Source: Akkermansia muciniphila (GTDB lineage Bacteria > Verrucomicrobiota > Verrucomicrobiia > Verrucomicrobiales > Akkermansiaceae). From it: a stretch of 64,000 nucleotides of DNA. The stretch covers positions 1-64,000 of the forward strand of contig NZ_JABDHQ010000001.1 in the NCBI RefSeq assembly GCF_018709685.1, written 5' to 3'. How positions within the stretch are numbered: the stretch's first letter is position 1; every line of letters begins with the position of its first letter. The notes under the pieces were generated by a model that saw only the letters and a program-made list of their open reading frames with translations, did no database searches and was not told the origin of the DNA. The translations under genes were made by a program, and so were the position numbers. Positions 47,472 to 57,800 of this stretch are shown piece by piece.

Positions 47472-48239
47472 GTGCTGGCAAAAAGAATTATTCCGTGTCT
47501 GGACGTGACGGACGGCAGAGTCGTCAAGGGAACCAACTTCGTCAATTTGAGGGACGCCGGGGACCCGGTGGAATGCGCCAGGGCGTATGATGCCCAGCAG
47601 GCGGACGAACTTGTTTTTCTGGACATTACCGCTTCTTCCGACGGCCGCGCCACCATGGTGGACGTGGTGCGTCGCACGGCGGCCTGCTGCTTCATGCCGC
47701 TGACCGTGGGCGGAGGCATCCGCTCCGTGAAGGACATGCGGGAAATGCTTCTGGCCGGGGCGGACAAGGTCTCTCTCAATACGGCGGCCATCAACCGCCC
47801 GGACCTGATTAATGAGGGGGCCGCGGCTTTCGGCAGCCAGTGCATCGTCGTGGCCATTGACGCCAAGAGGCAGGCTCCCGGAAAATGGGGCGTTTCCACC
47901 CATGGCGGCCGTAAATTCGTGGGGCTGGATGCCGTGGAATGGGCCGTGGAGGCGGAACGCCGCGGAGCGGGGGAAATCCTGCTGACCAGCATGGATGCGG
48001 ACGGGGCCAAGACAGGTTACGATATTGAACTGACCCGTGCCGTCAGTGAGGCCGTGCGCATTCCCGTGATTGCCAGCGGCGGAGCGGGCAACCTGGACCA
48101 CATGGTGGAAGTGCTGGTGGAAGGAAAGGCGGACGCCGTCCTGGCGGCTTCCATCTTCCACTTCGGCGAATATACGGTGCCGGAAGCCAAAACCTACTTT
48201 GCCTCCAGGGGCATTCCGGTACGGCCTCTGGCGGAATAG
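47472..48239 (+). CDS. hisF: Imidazole glycerol phosphate synthase cyclase subunit HisF
   Basis: HisF of 255 residues, a half-barrel repeat TIM barrel. Catalytic Asp residues are visible in IIPCLDV (near residue 10) and VVAIDAKR. It makes imidazole glycerol phosphate plus AICAR together with HisH. It begins with GTG 47472 ([12 protein letters not shown]), the position required by the conserved first strand; frames upstream extend further without conservation. No hisH or other his gene is in the window. Confidence 0.95.
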   Translation: MLAKRIIPCLDVTDGRVVKGTNFVNLRDAGDPVECARAYDAQQADELVFLDITASSDGRATMVDVVRRTAACCFMPLTVGGGIRSVKDMREMLLAGADKVSLNTAAINRPDLINEGAAAFGSQCIVVAIDAKRQAPGKWGVSTHGGRKFVGLDAVEWAVEAERRGAGEILLTSMDADGAKTGYDIELTRAVSEAVRIPVIASGGAGNLDHMVEVLVEGKADAVLAASIFHFGEYTVPEAKTYFASRGIPVRPLAE

Positions 48240-48290
48240 CGGAAATATTCTTTTTTGAGAGAAAATGGAATTCCGGCACGTAGTGTGTAC

Positions 48291-50423
48291 ATGCGCCGTC
48301 TTCTTTTTCCTCTGTGTTCCGTTATTGCCTTAACGTCTTTTGTTCACGCCCAGTCGCCGGACAGGCACCCCTTGTATGAACCCGCCCTGGTTTCCGCCGG
48401 AGCGGCAGGTGATGCGGGCAACCTGTTCTCCGGGGCCAAAGTAACCGCTTCCGGGCATTACGGCAATGACCGTCCGGAACTGGCCGTGGACGGCCAGGCG
48501 AACAACGCGGGCAAATACTGGGGCTGTGAGGGCATTCCCGTCTGGCTCCAGATAGACATGGGGAAGCCCCGCACGCTTTCCGCCCTGCATGTCTGGCCGT
48601 ATTGGGAGGGGGGCCGCATTTACAAATATAAAATAGAAGGTTCCGAAGACGGCAGGAATTGGAAAATGCTGGCGGACCAGTCTTCCAACAGCATTGCCGC
48701 CACTTCGGAAGGCGTTCCCTTCAAATTCAATCCCCAGACGGTCCGGTACGTCAAAATCACTTTCCTGGGCAACAGCGCCGGCAATGACAAAGGGGGGCAT
48801 CTGGTGGAAATCAAGGGTTACGGCCCTGATGCCGCGCTGAACCTGCAAGCCGCAGCGGTGAAGGACTATGACCGCATCCCTTACAGCGGCGCGCCCGGGC
48901 AGGAAATGCTTCAGGATGCCGTGCGCCTGTCCGGCTGGAGGGGTGAACGCGCCGGCGGGCAGATTGCCGTCTGGTCTTCCCAGGCGCAGCCCCAGTTGTC
49001 CGCTGCCTGCGCCGGGGTAAAAAACGCTGCCGGGCAGGTGATTCCCGTCCGGACCTCCATGATACGCTACACCAAGGGGGGCAACAGGCTCATTTCAGAT
49101 ATCATAGGCAGTGAAAACACCAGCGACCTCCAGGCGGGAGGCGTGCGCCCCGTCTGGGTGGAAGTCAACATTCCCCCGTCCGCCAAACCCGGCGTGTACA
49201 AGGGAAAAATAGTGGTTTCCGCTGAAAGCGGCTCTCCCGTGAGCGTTCCCGTAGTTCTGGAAGTGGCTCCGGAATCTCTGCCTGCGCCCGCCAACTGGCA
49301 GGTTCACCTGGACCTGTGGCAGCATCCGCAGGCCGTGGCCCGCTGGCATGATGTGGAGCCGTGGTCTCCGGAACATTTCGCGCTGATGAAGCCGGTGATG
49401 AAAAGGCTGGCGGACGCCGGGCAGAAAGCCATTACCTGCTCCCTGATTGATGAAGCCTGGAACGCCCAGACTTACGACTGGTTCCCGCCCATGATCGAAT
49501 GGGTCAAGGACAAAAACGGGACCATGCGCTGGAACTACGCCAACTTTGACAAATGGGTTTCCTTCATGATGAACGAGGTGGGCATCAAGGGCCAGATATC
49601 CTGCTACACCATGATTCCGTGGAACATGAAAGTCCGTTATCTGGATGAAGCTACCGGAAAGTACAAGTTCCTGGATCTCAAGCCGGACGATCCTTCCTAC
49701 GAAGCCATCTGGGGGCCTTTCCTGGCGGATTTCCGCAAGCACGTCAAGAGCAAGGGATGGCTGGAAAAAACCTGCATCGGGCTGGATGAACGGCCGGACG
49801 CCATGGTGAAGGCGGCCAAGAACGTGCTGGACAAGTATGCTCCGGAATTCAAGATCGTCTCCGCCGTCAACCGCCCTACCGCCATGACCCGGGACGTGTA
49901 TGACGTCTCTCCCGTGATCGACCATGCGGGCACAGTCACGGGCGATCTGCTGGCGCAGCGCAAGAAGGAAGGGAAAAAGACGACCTTCTACGTTTGCGTC
50001 CATCCCAAAAAGCCCAATACCTTCACCGTTTCCCCGCTGGCGGAGGCGGAATGGCTGCCTCTCTTTGCCGCCGCCAACCATCTGGACGGTTTTCTGAGGT
50101 GGGCCTACAATTCCTGGAATCGCAATCCGTTTGAAAAAACGGACTTCGGCAACTGGCCCGCGGGAGACTGCTATCTGGTTTATCCCGGCAACCTCAGTTC
50201 CCTGCGGTTTGAAAAACTCCGCGACGGGCTGGAAGAATTTGAAAAGGTCAATATTCTGCGTGCCCGCGCCGCGAAGAACCCGAAGGCGAAAGCCGCCGTG
50301 GCCCGCATGGATGAGGAGCTTTCCAAACTTTTCACCGTGGAAAAAAGCCGCGGCGATTCCCACGAGGACGACGTGCGCAAGGCCCGTGAAATCATCCGTA
50401 AAACAACGAAAGCCACTAGATGA
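48291..50423 (+). CDS. GH123-like/DUF4091 glycoside hydrolase with F5/8-type domain
   Basis: A 710-residue secreted enzyme: signal peptide (about 1-20), an F5/8 type C domain (about 42-185, YGNDRPELAVDGQANNAGKYWGCEGIPVWLQIDMG), a beta-sandwich (about 200-330) and a TIM-barrel with DUF4091 features at the end (RWAYNSWNRNPFEKTDFGNWPAGDCYLVYPG). Asp499-Glu500 in the GLDE motif corresponds to the adjacent Asp-Glu pair that acts in GH123 N-acetylgalactosaminidases. A terminal beta-GalNAc substrate is thus plausible. The start is ATG 48291; further upstream in-frame codons are not signal-like. Confidence 0.85.
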   Translation: MRRLLFPLCSVIALTSFVHAQSPDRHPLYEPALVSAGAAGDAGNLFSGAKVTASGHYGNDRPELAVDGQANNAGKYWGCEGIPVWLQIDMGKPRTLSALHVWPYWEGGRIYKYKIEGSEDGRNWKMLADQSSNSIAATSEGVPFKFNPQTVRYVKITFLGNSAGNDKGGHLVEIKGYGPDAALNLQAAAVKDYDRIPYSGAPGQEMLQDAVRLSGWRGERAGGQIAVWSSQAQPQLSAACAGVKNAAGQVIPVRTSMIRYTKGGNRLISDIIGSENTSDLQAGGVRPVWVEVNIPPSAKPGVYKGKIVVSAESGSPVSVPVVLEVAPESLPAPANWQVHLDLWQHPQAVARWHDVEPWSPEHFALMKPVMKRLADAGQKAITCSLIDEAWNAQTYDWFPPMIEWVKDKNGTMRWNYANFDKWVSFMMNEVGIKGQISCYTMIPWNMKVRYLDEATGKYKFLDLKPDDPSYEAIWGPFLADFRKHVKSKGWLEKTCIGLDERPDAMVKAAKNVLDKYAPEFKIVSAVNRPTAMTRDVYDVSPVIDHAGTVTGDLLAQRKKEGKKTTFYVCVHPKKPNTFTVSPLAEAEWLPLFAAANHLDGFLRWAYNSWNRNPFEKTDFGNWPAGDCYLVYPGNLSSLRFEKLRDGLEEFEKVNILRARAAKNPKAKAAVARMDEELSKLFTVEKSRGDSHEDDVRKAREIIRKTTKATR

Positions 50424-50462
50424 TTTAATAACTTCCGCGTTTTCGATTCTTTATTTTTATAA

Positions 50463-50510
50463 AAAGCTTGTCTTTGCCTTCAGGTTGCTGGAGGACAACG
50501 GGCAAGCTTT
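50463..50510. terminator. Possible terminator after the GH123-like gene
   Basis: AAAGCTTG (50463-50470) pairs with CAAGCTTT (50503-50510), with a 32-base loop and T-rich sequence after. Loop length makes it weak. Confidence 0.4.
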
Positions 50511-50713
50511 ATTCATTGTTCTTCCGTTTCTGGGAGCGAGCAGTTTGGGCAGTCCTTTGGACTTTCCGCCCGTAGTGGCAGTATTTATGGAATTTGCTTA
50601 TTTTCAACAGGATGGAGTAGAGGCACGTATCCTCCGTGTTTAATTCATAAAGTAATGGTTGAATCTCAAAAAACCAATATTTACGATGGCATTCCATAAA
50701 AATACTAAATGCA

Positions 50714-52669
50714 ATGAATAACGCAATTTCAGTAAATAACGGTGATTCCCGACATGAAATAAAGATTGAAAACGGGAAGATGGGCTCAACAGGAGCATTA
50801 AATCAGAAACATGATCAGGGATATGCGGAAGGCGTCGAATTTAAATATGGATTCATTTCTTCCACGGAAGGAACTTCCGACCGTGCTTCCAGAATCCGGA
50901 AATGGTATGCCCTCCGCGGAACAAAAATAGAATACTGGTCTGTAGAAAGTGATCATGTTACATGTGCAGAGCTGGATTCTGACAAAACTTCCGGAGGCAT
51001 CAAACAAAGAATCATGTTCTTTGAAGACAGGGATTCGTTTAACACTCCGGATTATGCCGCGGGATTTTATGTAATTTCGTGGAAGGACCGGGGCAGGCGC
51101 GGTGATGATGGCAACAAGGTTAACAATAGTTACCATGTTAAAGTAACGCTGGGAGACCCGTCGCAGAATACCGGAGAAGTAATCGCCTCGTTGAATGTGA
51201 AGGAGGGTGAAATTATCCCGGGGGAATGGAGAGACAGATGTTTGCTGATGCGCCTCAAGCGTTCCCAGGAATTCAATACGGGAAGGGAAGACATATGGCT
51301 CTCCATGGAATGTGAGGAAGGCGGAACTTTTGGAACTCTGATTACGGAAGTGGATATTCATCCCGTCACCTTGAAGGCTTTTCCGGCTCCGCTGTTTGGA
51401 GTATCGGAAAGATTGGTCGTACCGCAGGAAGATGATCATTCCGATATGCTGGGATATGTGGACGGCAGGAATACTGACACGATTGCATGGATTGATTATG
51501 CAGAGACAGGTTCCGGCCAGGAAAGCAGTCCTAGAATGCCTTGTTTGCATTTTGAAATAAAAGGGTTGGATGCCGGGCGTTTTTCCTGGAAAACCAGGCT
51601 GACGGTAAGCTACAGCCGCCCGGCGATCCAATATGCAGATGCTCCTGCCGGAACCCGGGATCGCAACCAGGCCGTTTTGGATAAAGATACAGTACATATC
51701 CCTTCCATTCCGGAAAATTGGAAAGAACAGCCAGTATCCTTATGGAATATTGCGGAGGATACGGATTGGCTTGAAGAGGTGAATGAAGGCTTTTTTGGAG
51801 GAAATGCCAGTCTGGAATTTGAAATTAAATCCAAAAACGGCAACTCCTCCTACACAGGCGCGGATATCTATCGTTTCCGCATCGGAGGGCAGAATCCGGA
51901 CGATCAAATGTGCACCCGGTATATTCAGTCCTACGTGCTGCAAATGTATCCGGATACTTTAGCCTCCATGGAATGGTGTCTTCCCGCCGTAGGCAAAAGC
52001 GAATCATTTGGATATGGCGGCGAGGCGGTTTATTACCCCTTCTCCTGGAGTAATGCCCCGTCATCCTTGTACAATCAATTTTTAGCCGGAGGAAGCAATT
52101 ACCGGATGGAACCCGGGGCGGAAGGAATTCCGCTTCATAGCCAAGATACCGCCGGCGCCGGCGGTTACGGCATTTTTCAAGTGACGGGAACGGCAGGGGG
52201 AGACGGCATATATACCGCCATCCCAAGGGAGCAAATATGGAACTGGCAGAAAAACATTCAGGCAGCCCTTCAAATCATCCTTGTCAAATACAATGAGGCG
52301 CACAGGTGGATGCTCCGTCAACTCCAGCAGCAGGAGGCGGAAGCGCCTGAAAATACTCTTCCGGTTTATCGTGCGGCCGATACCAATCCAGGCCAGGGGG
52401 TTCCGTACGATTATTCATTTGCGGAAGGAACGGACTGTACTATCGCCCAGCTTTGCACGCTTAAGGCATATAATGGAGCTTCCAAATGTTCCCGGCAGAT
52501 TAACGAACCCGGCACCAAGGTGCGCTCCCCCGGTTTTCTTTATGATCCCGGAAAAAGCGGCCACTACTGCGCCTGGATGAATACTTCTAGACAATGGTGC
52601 ATTTCCAGATATAATAGCAATAATTTTGATTATGTGGACAGGGTTCTGTCCCGGGTAAATCAAATTTAG
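50714..52669 (+). CDS. Unrecognised protein with a lysozyme/transglycosylase-like C-terminal region
   Basis: A 651-residue protein without a signal peptide or membrane segment, and coded by DNA more AT-rich than the surrounding genes. The N-terminal 380 residues are beta-rich and unassigned. At about 388-395 it reads FRIGGQNP, and further on GYGIFQVTG (484-492) and IWNWQKNIQAALQIILVKYNEA (508-529). This order is reminiscent of lytic-transglycosylase/lysozyme-like domains in which a G-x-G-x-x-Q segment is followed by a helix with N-W-x-x-N. A candidate catalytic Glu (about 430 in GKSESFG) precedes it. This link is my reading and needs a fold search. The next gene begins one base after its stop, so the two are probably translated together. 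The ATG at 50714 lacks a good ribosome-binding site; the true start could differ slightly. Confidence 0.7.
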   Translation: MNNAISVNNGDSRHEIKIENGKMGSTGALNQKHDQGYAEGVEFKYGFISSTEGTSDRASRIRKWYALRGTKIEYWSVESDHVTCAELDSDKTSGGIKQRIMFFEDRDSFNTPDYAAGFYVISWKDRGRRGDDGNKVNNSYHVKVTLGDPSQNTGEVIASLNVKEGEIIPGEWRDRCLLMRLKRSQEFNTGREDIWLSMECEEGGTFGTLITEVDIHPVTLKAFPAPLFGVSERLVVPQEDDHSDMLGYVDGRNTDTIAWIDYAETGSGQESSPRMPCLHFEIKGLDAGRFSWKTRLTVSYSRPAIQYADAPAGTRDRNQAVLDKDTVHIPSIPENWKEQPVSLWNIAEDTDWLEEVNEGFFGGNASLEFEIKSKNGNSSYTGADIYRFRIGGQNPDDQMCTRYIQSYVLQMYPDTLASMEWCLPAVGKSESFGYGGEAVYYPFSWSNAPSSLYNQFLAGGSNYRMEPGAEGIPLHSQDTAGAGGYGIFQVTGTAGGDGIYTAIPREQIWNWQKNIQAALQIILVKYNEAHRWMLRQLQQQEAEAPENTLPVYRAADTNPGQGVPYDYSFAEGTDCTIAQLCTLKAYNGASKCSRQINEPGTKVRSPGFLYDPGKSGHYCAWMNTSRQWCISRYNSNNFDYVDRVLSRVNQI

Positions 52670-52670
52670 A

Positions 52671-53738
52671 ATGAATGCTTTAATCACAGGATTATGCTTT
52701 TTATGCTGCTCTGCCGCCTTGTTAAAGGCGGCAGAGCAGCCGCCTGTTTTTTCCCTTCATTTTTCCCAGCTTCCTTCTTTTCTCCAGTGGAATATTCGCA
52801 AACAGGTTTCCAGACAGGGCGATCTTATTGAATCATGGACGGGCTGGAATCCTGCATTAAAGAATTCAGACGGCCCCAACGGCGGCCTTGTTTTTATGCA
52901 GGAAATTGATCTTGTGGGAGACAATGGAAAAGAAAGAATTTTCCTGTACCGGAACCCTGAAATAGCTGGAACTCCTCCCCCGCAGGATGAACATGTAAGG
53001 TTTATCTGCAATGCGGATAACTCTTATCTTTATACGGTTCCTTCCTTCTGCCTGCACGGGAAGAAAATCGGCAGTGTTTTTCGTGGTGAAGAAGCTTATT
53101 ATTTTTGTCCTGACAGGTATGTTAACAGGTATCGCTTTACCTATGGATGGAAGCAATGGGAACTGACGGGACAGTATGGCAGGGTATTGGAATGGAGCGG
53201 CTGTGAAGAGGACAATCCCAAAGATGGAACCCGCTGGAAAAGCGGCATGGAGCAGACGGAAAGCGTTTATGTAAATACGGGCGTCATTAAGGAAATATGC
53301 TCCCTTTCCCCAGGCAGCCGCCGGGTGCCTCTTTCCCAGGAAACCGAGGGTGAAGATCCGTTTGAAACAATAGTAAAAGAAAAGGCCAAATCGCCTGCAT
53401 CACCTGAACAGGAAAAATTGGCAGAGGACATGCCCTCTGAAACGGTTTGGGTTGTGTCCCTCTTTGAACTTCTTACACAGGATGCTCCCCAGTGGAAATG
53501 TTTTAATGCGGTTTCTTTAAAAGAGGCGGAAAAAGAATGGAGAAAAATTTCCGGTCCTGCCCTTGAGCAATCCCGGAAATGGAATCAGAAAGAAGCCGTG
53601 CAGGCTATGGATGCGTTTCTTAACGTGGAGAATCCCCAAGGGATAAAAAATTGTCCCTTATTCCAATCTCCAGCTGAAACCGTATTGAAAGTTGATAAAA
53701 CGCCGCCAGGCAGTCCCATGGGCGGGGGAGAACCGTAA
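52671..53738 (+). CDS. Secreted protein of unknown function, partner of the preceding gene
   Basis: A 355-residue protein with a signal peptide (MNALITGLCFLCCSAALLKAA, about 1-21). The mature part is rich in aromatic and charged residues, has several Cys, and shows no domain that I know. The C-terminal third is acidic and helical (SLKEAEKEWRKISGPALEQSRKWNQKEAV). It starts one base after the upstream stop (TAG-A-ATG). The signal-peptide codons contain a perfect 16-bp hairpin. By position it could be an inhibitor or accessory factor of the upstream lysozyme-like protein; that is inference only. Confidence 0.65.
   Translation: MNALITGLCFLCCSAALLKAAEQPPVFSLHFSQLPSFLQWNIRKQVSRQGDLIESWTGWNPALKNSDGPNGGLVFMQEIDLVGDNGKERIFLYRNPEIAGTPPPQDEHVRFICNADNSYLYTVPSFCLHGKKIGSVFRGEEAYYFCPDRYVNRYRFTYGWKQWELTGQYGRVLEWSGCEEDNPKDGTRWKSGMEQTESVYVNTGVIKEICSLSPGSRRVPLSQETEGEDPFETIVKEKAKSPASPEQEKLAEDMPSETVWVVSLFELLTQDAPQWKCFNAVSLKEAEKEWRKISGPALEQSRKWNQKEAVQAMDAFLNVENPQGIKNCPLFQSPAETVLKVDKTPPGSPMGGGEP
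52705..52740. repeat. Perfect 16-bp hairpin within a coding region
   Basis: Arms GCTGCTCTGCCGCCTT (52705-52720) and AAGGCGGCAGAGCAGC (52725-52740) with loop GTTA. It lies 35-70 bases into the secreted partner gene, over the signal-peptide codons. It looks like a terminator or attenuator but has no T tract after it. Confidence 0.9.
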
Positions 53739-53889
53739 AATGGGAATATCCTTGATTGCGGGCTTGGCGTGTTCATTTGCTGATAGGCTTTCCCCAGCGG
53801 GGACATGAGGCCAGAATGGGTACATTCCGCGCACAGAGTTAAGAGGCACTTCCGCATACACTTTCCACGTAAGCAGGCCATTCCCTTCC

Positions 53890-54296
53890 ATGAAGCACAA
53901 ATGCGCGCCCGGGTTCGTGGCAGTGCAACCGGTGCAGTTTGCCTGCGGCCACCGTTATCATGAAGTAAATGAAGAGGTATTTTACATCATCAGAGGCCAT
54001 GCCGCCGTGCGTACTCGGGAGGGTGAAAAGAATCTGAAAGAAGGGGATGCGATAGTTCGGAGAGAGCGCACGTTATCCGCAACGGGGCCGTTATGGATAA
54101 GCTGGTTTCTCTGGATGTCGGTACCCGCTTCATGCCCGATGTGATGCACTTCCCGGATAAGGTATCCAGAATGGTATGTTCTTCCTCGGGTGTGTACCGT
54201 TTCCGGGAATTCTGGGCAGCATCCCTGTTCTGGGGGGTGCTCCCGGCTTTTTCCTGTTGCGGCCTGCGTGCCGTGCCAGCGGAAGGGGATGTCTGA
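53890..54296 (+). pseudogene. Frameshifted cupin-domain gene
   Basis: The first frame (from ATG 53890) reads a cupin beta-barrel: HRYHEVNEEVFYIIRGHAAVRTREG...NLKEGDAIV, with His residues in typical metal-site spacing. At about 54055 the reading continues in another frame as ERAHVIRNGAVMDKLVSLDVGTRFMPDVMHFPDK, the normal continuation of such proteins. A one-base deletion (or two-base insertion) explains both. After about 54175 the sequence no longer resembles a cupin, so the end is probably also lost. Confidence 0.8.
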
Positions 54297-54393
54297 GACC
54301 GTTTTTCTTCCCGGCGGATAGCATGAGGGGGTTAGTTTATTCTTTGTCGGGAAGAAAATCCGTACCTATACCTGATATATTCAGACAAATTTC

Positions 54394-54773
54394 ATGTACG
54401 GAAATATTGTTTTGCTTGCGTTGTTTTTGTTGTCGTCCATCGTTCCCGGGATGGAGCCGGACACGGCTCATTGCTTTTCTGCAAAGGGGTATTTGATCAT
54501 AGATTCCCTGCTGTTTGCGGGGTGCTTCTGTTTCCAGCTGGTGATGATTTTCCTCCAGTGCGGGAATCCGTGGAAAGCAGCAGATGCGAAAAACCTTCCC
54601 TGAAAAGGTTTCTGCTGTTCCGCGGGTCATGGAGCTTCGGGTACTTTTGGGTATGGGTTCTCGCGGCTGTTACCGTGGGGCAGGCGGTGCATCTGCTGCT
54701 GTTCCGGGAGTGGAAGGACGGGTGGCTGTGGATGGATGCGCTGGGGTGCTTGGCGGCCTTCCATCCCTGTTGA
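54394..54773 (+). pseudogene. Probable frameshifted small membrane protein
   Basis: The first frame (54394-54603) encodes two hydrophobic spans (NIVLLALFLLSSIVPG and GYLIIDSLLFAGCFCFQLVMIFLQ) ending GNPWKAADAKN. The second frame (to 54773) continues as KRFLLFRGSWSFGYFWVWVLAAVTVGQAVHLLLFREW with another span. Joined, they form a four-span protein of about 125 residues. The reading is plausible but not confirmed by a known family. Confidence 0.5.
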
Positions 54774-54775
54774 AT

Positions 54776-54816
54776 GAATAAAAACGCCCCTGCCGGACGA
54801 ACCGTGCAGGGGCGTT
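54776..54816 (-). terminator. Rho-independent terminator of nifJ
   Basis: AACGCCCCTGC (54783-54793) pairs with GCAGGGGCGTT (54806-54816); on the minus strand it is followed by TTTTTATTC. Confidence 0.9.
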
Positions 54817-54837
54817 GAAGTTCAGTGGCCGTACGGT

Positions 54838-57800
54838 TTATTCCGCGGGCTTGTCGGCGCCCATGTTGGCAATGCTCTGGTACAGGTTCCAGCGGTGCCA
54901 GACGTCCTTCTGGGCTTCTTCAAGGAGCTTTTCAAAGCCTTCCTTGTTGGTCTTGGCCAGAAGCTTGAAGCGGTTTTCGCTGAGGAGCACGTCGCGCAGG
55001 TCGCCCTTCGGTCCCTTGCCTTCCACAATCAGCGGGCTCTTGCCCTGGAGGGCCAGGTCCGGATTGTAGCGGTAGAGCAGGATGCGGCCTGTGTCCACCC
55101 ATGCCTTCTGCTGCTGCAGGCCCTTGGCCATGTTGATGCCGTGGGAGATGCAGTGGGAGTAGGCGATGATGATGGCGGGGCCGTCATAGGCTTCCGCTTC
55201 CACGAAGGCCTTCAGCGTGTGCTCGTCCTTCGCGCCGAGGGCGACGGAGGCCACGTACACGTTGCCGTAGGTCATGGCCATCAGGCCCAGGTCTTTCTTC
55301 ACCCCGGGCTTGCCGGTTGTGGCGAACTTGGCCACGGCAGCGCGCGGGGTGGACTTGGAGCACTGGCCGCCGGTGTTGGAGTATACTTCCGTATCCATGA
55401 CCAGCACCTTCACGTTCTTGCCGCTGGCAAGGATGTGGTCCAGGCCGCCGTAGCCGATGTCATAGGCCCAGCCGTCGCCGCCGAGGATCCAGACGCTCTT
55501 GCGGACAAGCTTGTCCGCCATGGTCAGGAGGCGTGCGCATTCCGGCTTGCCGGTGATTCTCTTCTTGAGTTCGGCGACGTTTTCACGCTGCTGTTCGATG
55601 TCCGCCTCATCCTTCTGCGGGTTGGTCAGGATCTGGTCAACCAGTTCCTGGCCCACGATCCCGGCGGCGTCACGAAGGAGCTCGATGGCGTGTTCCATCT
55701 GCTTGTCCAAGGAGACGCGGAAGCCAAGGCCGAATTCGGCGTTGTCTTCAAAGAGGGAGTTGGACCAGGCCGGTCCGCGTCCTTCCGCATCATGGGACCA
55801 CGGGGTGGTGGGCAGGTTGCCGCCGTAGATGGAGGAGCAGCCCGTGGCATTGGCGACCACCAGGCGGTTGCCGAAGAGCTGGGAGAGCATCTTCACGTAC
55901 GGGGTTTCACCGCAGCCGGCGCAGGCGCCGGAGAATTCGAACAGTGGGCGGAGCACCTGCATGGAGCGGATGTTGTCCGTCCTTACCTTGGTGCGGTCCA
56001 CGTCCGGAAGGCTCATGAAGAAGTCCCAGTTGGCTTCTTCCCTGTCGTGAATCTTCTCGGCGGGAACCATGGTCAGGGCCTTGTGGGTCGGGTCCGTCTT
56101 GCTCTTGGCCGGGCAGACGTCGGAGCAGAGCGTGCAGCCCGTGCAGTCGTTCGGGGAGACCTGGATGACGAATTTTTCACCCTTCCAGTCCGGATGCTTG
56201 GCATCCAGGGACTCAAAGCTCGCGGGCGCGCTGGAGAGGGCGTCCGGGGCAAAGAACTTGCTGCGGATGGCGGCGTGCGGGCAAACGGCCGTGCACTTGC
56301 CGCACTGGATGCAGATGGCGGGGTCCCATTCCGGCAGGTCCAGCGCCAGGTTGCGCTTTTCATACTGGGAAGTGCCGTTCGGGAACGTGCCGTCCACGGG
56401 CATCTGGCTGACGGGGATGCTGTCCCCTTCACCGCACATCATTTTGCCGAGGACGTTCTGGACGTAATCCGGAGCGTCTGCGGACATGACGGGGGGAATG
56501 GCATGGCCGGTGATGGTCTTGCCGGTGGTGTCCACACGGTGCAGGTTTTCCAGGGTGGCGTCCACGGCGGCGATGTTCTTGTCAACCACTTCCTGGCCCT
56601 TCTTGGCGTAGGTCTTGGCAATGGCCTTCTTGATGTAGCCGATGGCTTCGTCAGCGGGAATCACGCCGGCCAGCTTGAAGAAGCAGGTCTGCATGATCAT
56701 GTTGATGCGGCCGCCCATGCCCGTCTTGCGGGCCACGGAAAAGGCGTCAATCGTGTAAAGCTTGAGGTTCTTGTCCAGAATCTGCTGCTGCATGCGTGCG
56801 GGCAGCGTGTCCCACAGCTTGTCCGCGGGGTGCGGGCTGTTCATCAGGAAGGTGGCGCCGTTGGCGGCGTTCTTCAGGAAGTCAAACAGGTTCAGCAGCG
56901 TGGGCTGGTGCAGCGCCAGGAAGTTGGCCTTGGTGATCAGGTACGTGGACTTGATCGGGCGCGGACCGAAGCGCAGGTGGGAGATGGTGGAGGAACCGGC
57001 CTTCTTGGAGTCGTACACGAAGTAGCCCTGCACATACAGGTTCGTGTGCTGGCCGATGATCTTGATGGCGTCCTTGTTGGCGCCCACGGTGCCGTCGGAA
57101 CCGAGGCCGAAGAACATGGCGCGCGTCACGTCGTCCGCTTCCGTGGAGTAATCTTCATCGTACGGAATGCTGGTACCCAGCACGTCGTCGTTAATGCCGA
57201 TGGTGAAGTGGTTCTTGGGGGCGTCCTGTTCCAGGCTGTCATAGATGCCCTTGACCATGGCGGGAGTGAATTCCTTGGAGGAAAGGCCGTAGCGGCCGCC
57301 TACCACCTTGGGCATGCCGTTGGTGAAGGAGAGCGTGCCGGAGCCCTGGGCGTCAAAGAGGGCCTGGATGACGTCCTGATGGAGCGGTTCACCCTGGGAA
57401 CCGGGTTCCTTGGTGCGGTCCAGCACGGCGATCTTTTTGACCGTGGAGGGAAGGGCCTTGATCAGTTCCGCGGCGGGGAAGGGGCGGAACAGGCGCACCT
57501 TCAGCACGCCCACCTTGGCGTTTTCACGGGCAATCATGGCTTCCACCGTTTCTTCCACGGCTTCAGCGCCGGAGCCCATCAGGATGATGACGCGTTCAGC
57601 GTCCGGGGCGCCGGTGTAGTCCACCAGATGGTAGGAACGGCCCGTGAGGCCTGCAAACCTATCCATGGCCTTCTGCACGATGGCGGGGGTGGCTTCATAG
57701 AACTGGTTGACCGTTTCACGGCCCTGGAAGTAAACGTCCGGGTTCTGGGCGGTGCCGCGCAGCACGGGAGCGTCAGGCGTCAGGGCGCGCTCGCGGAAGG

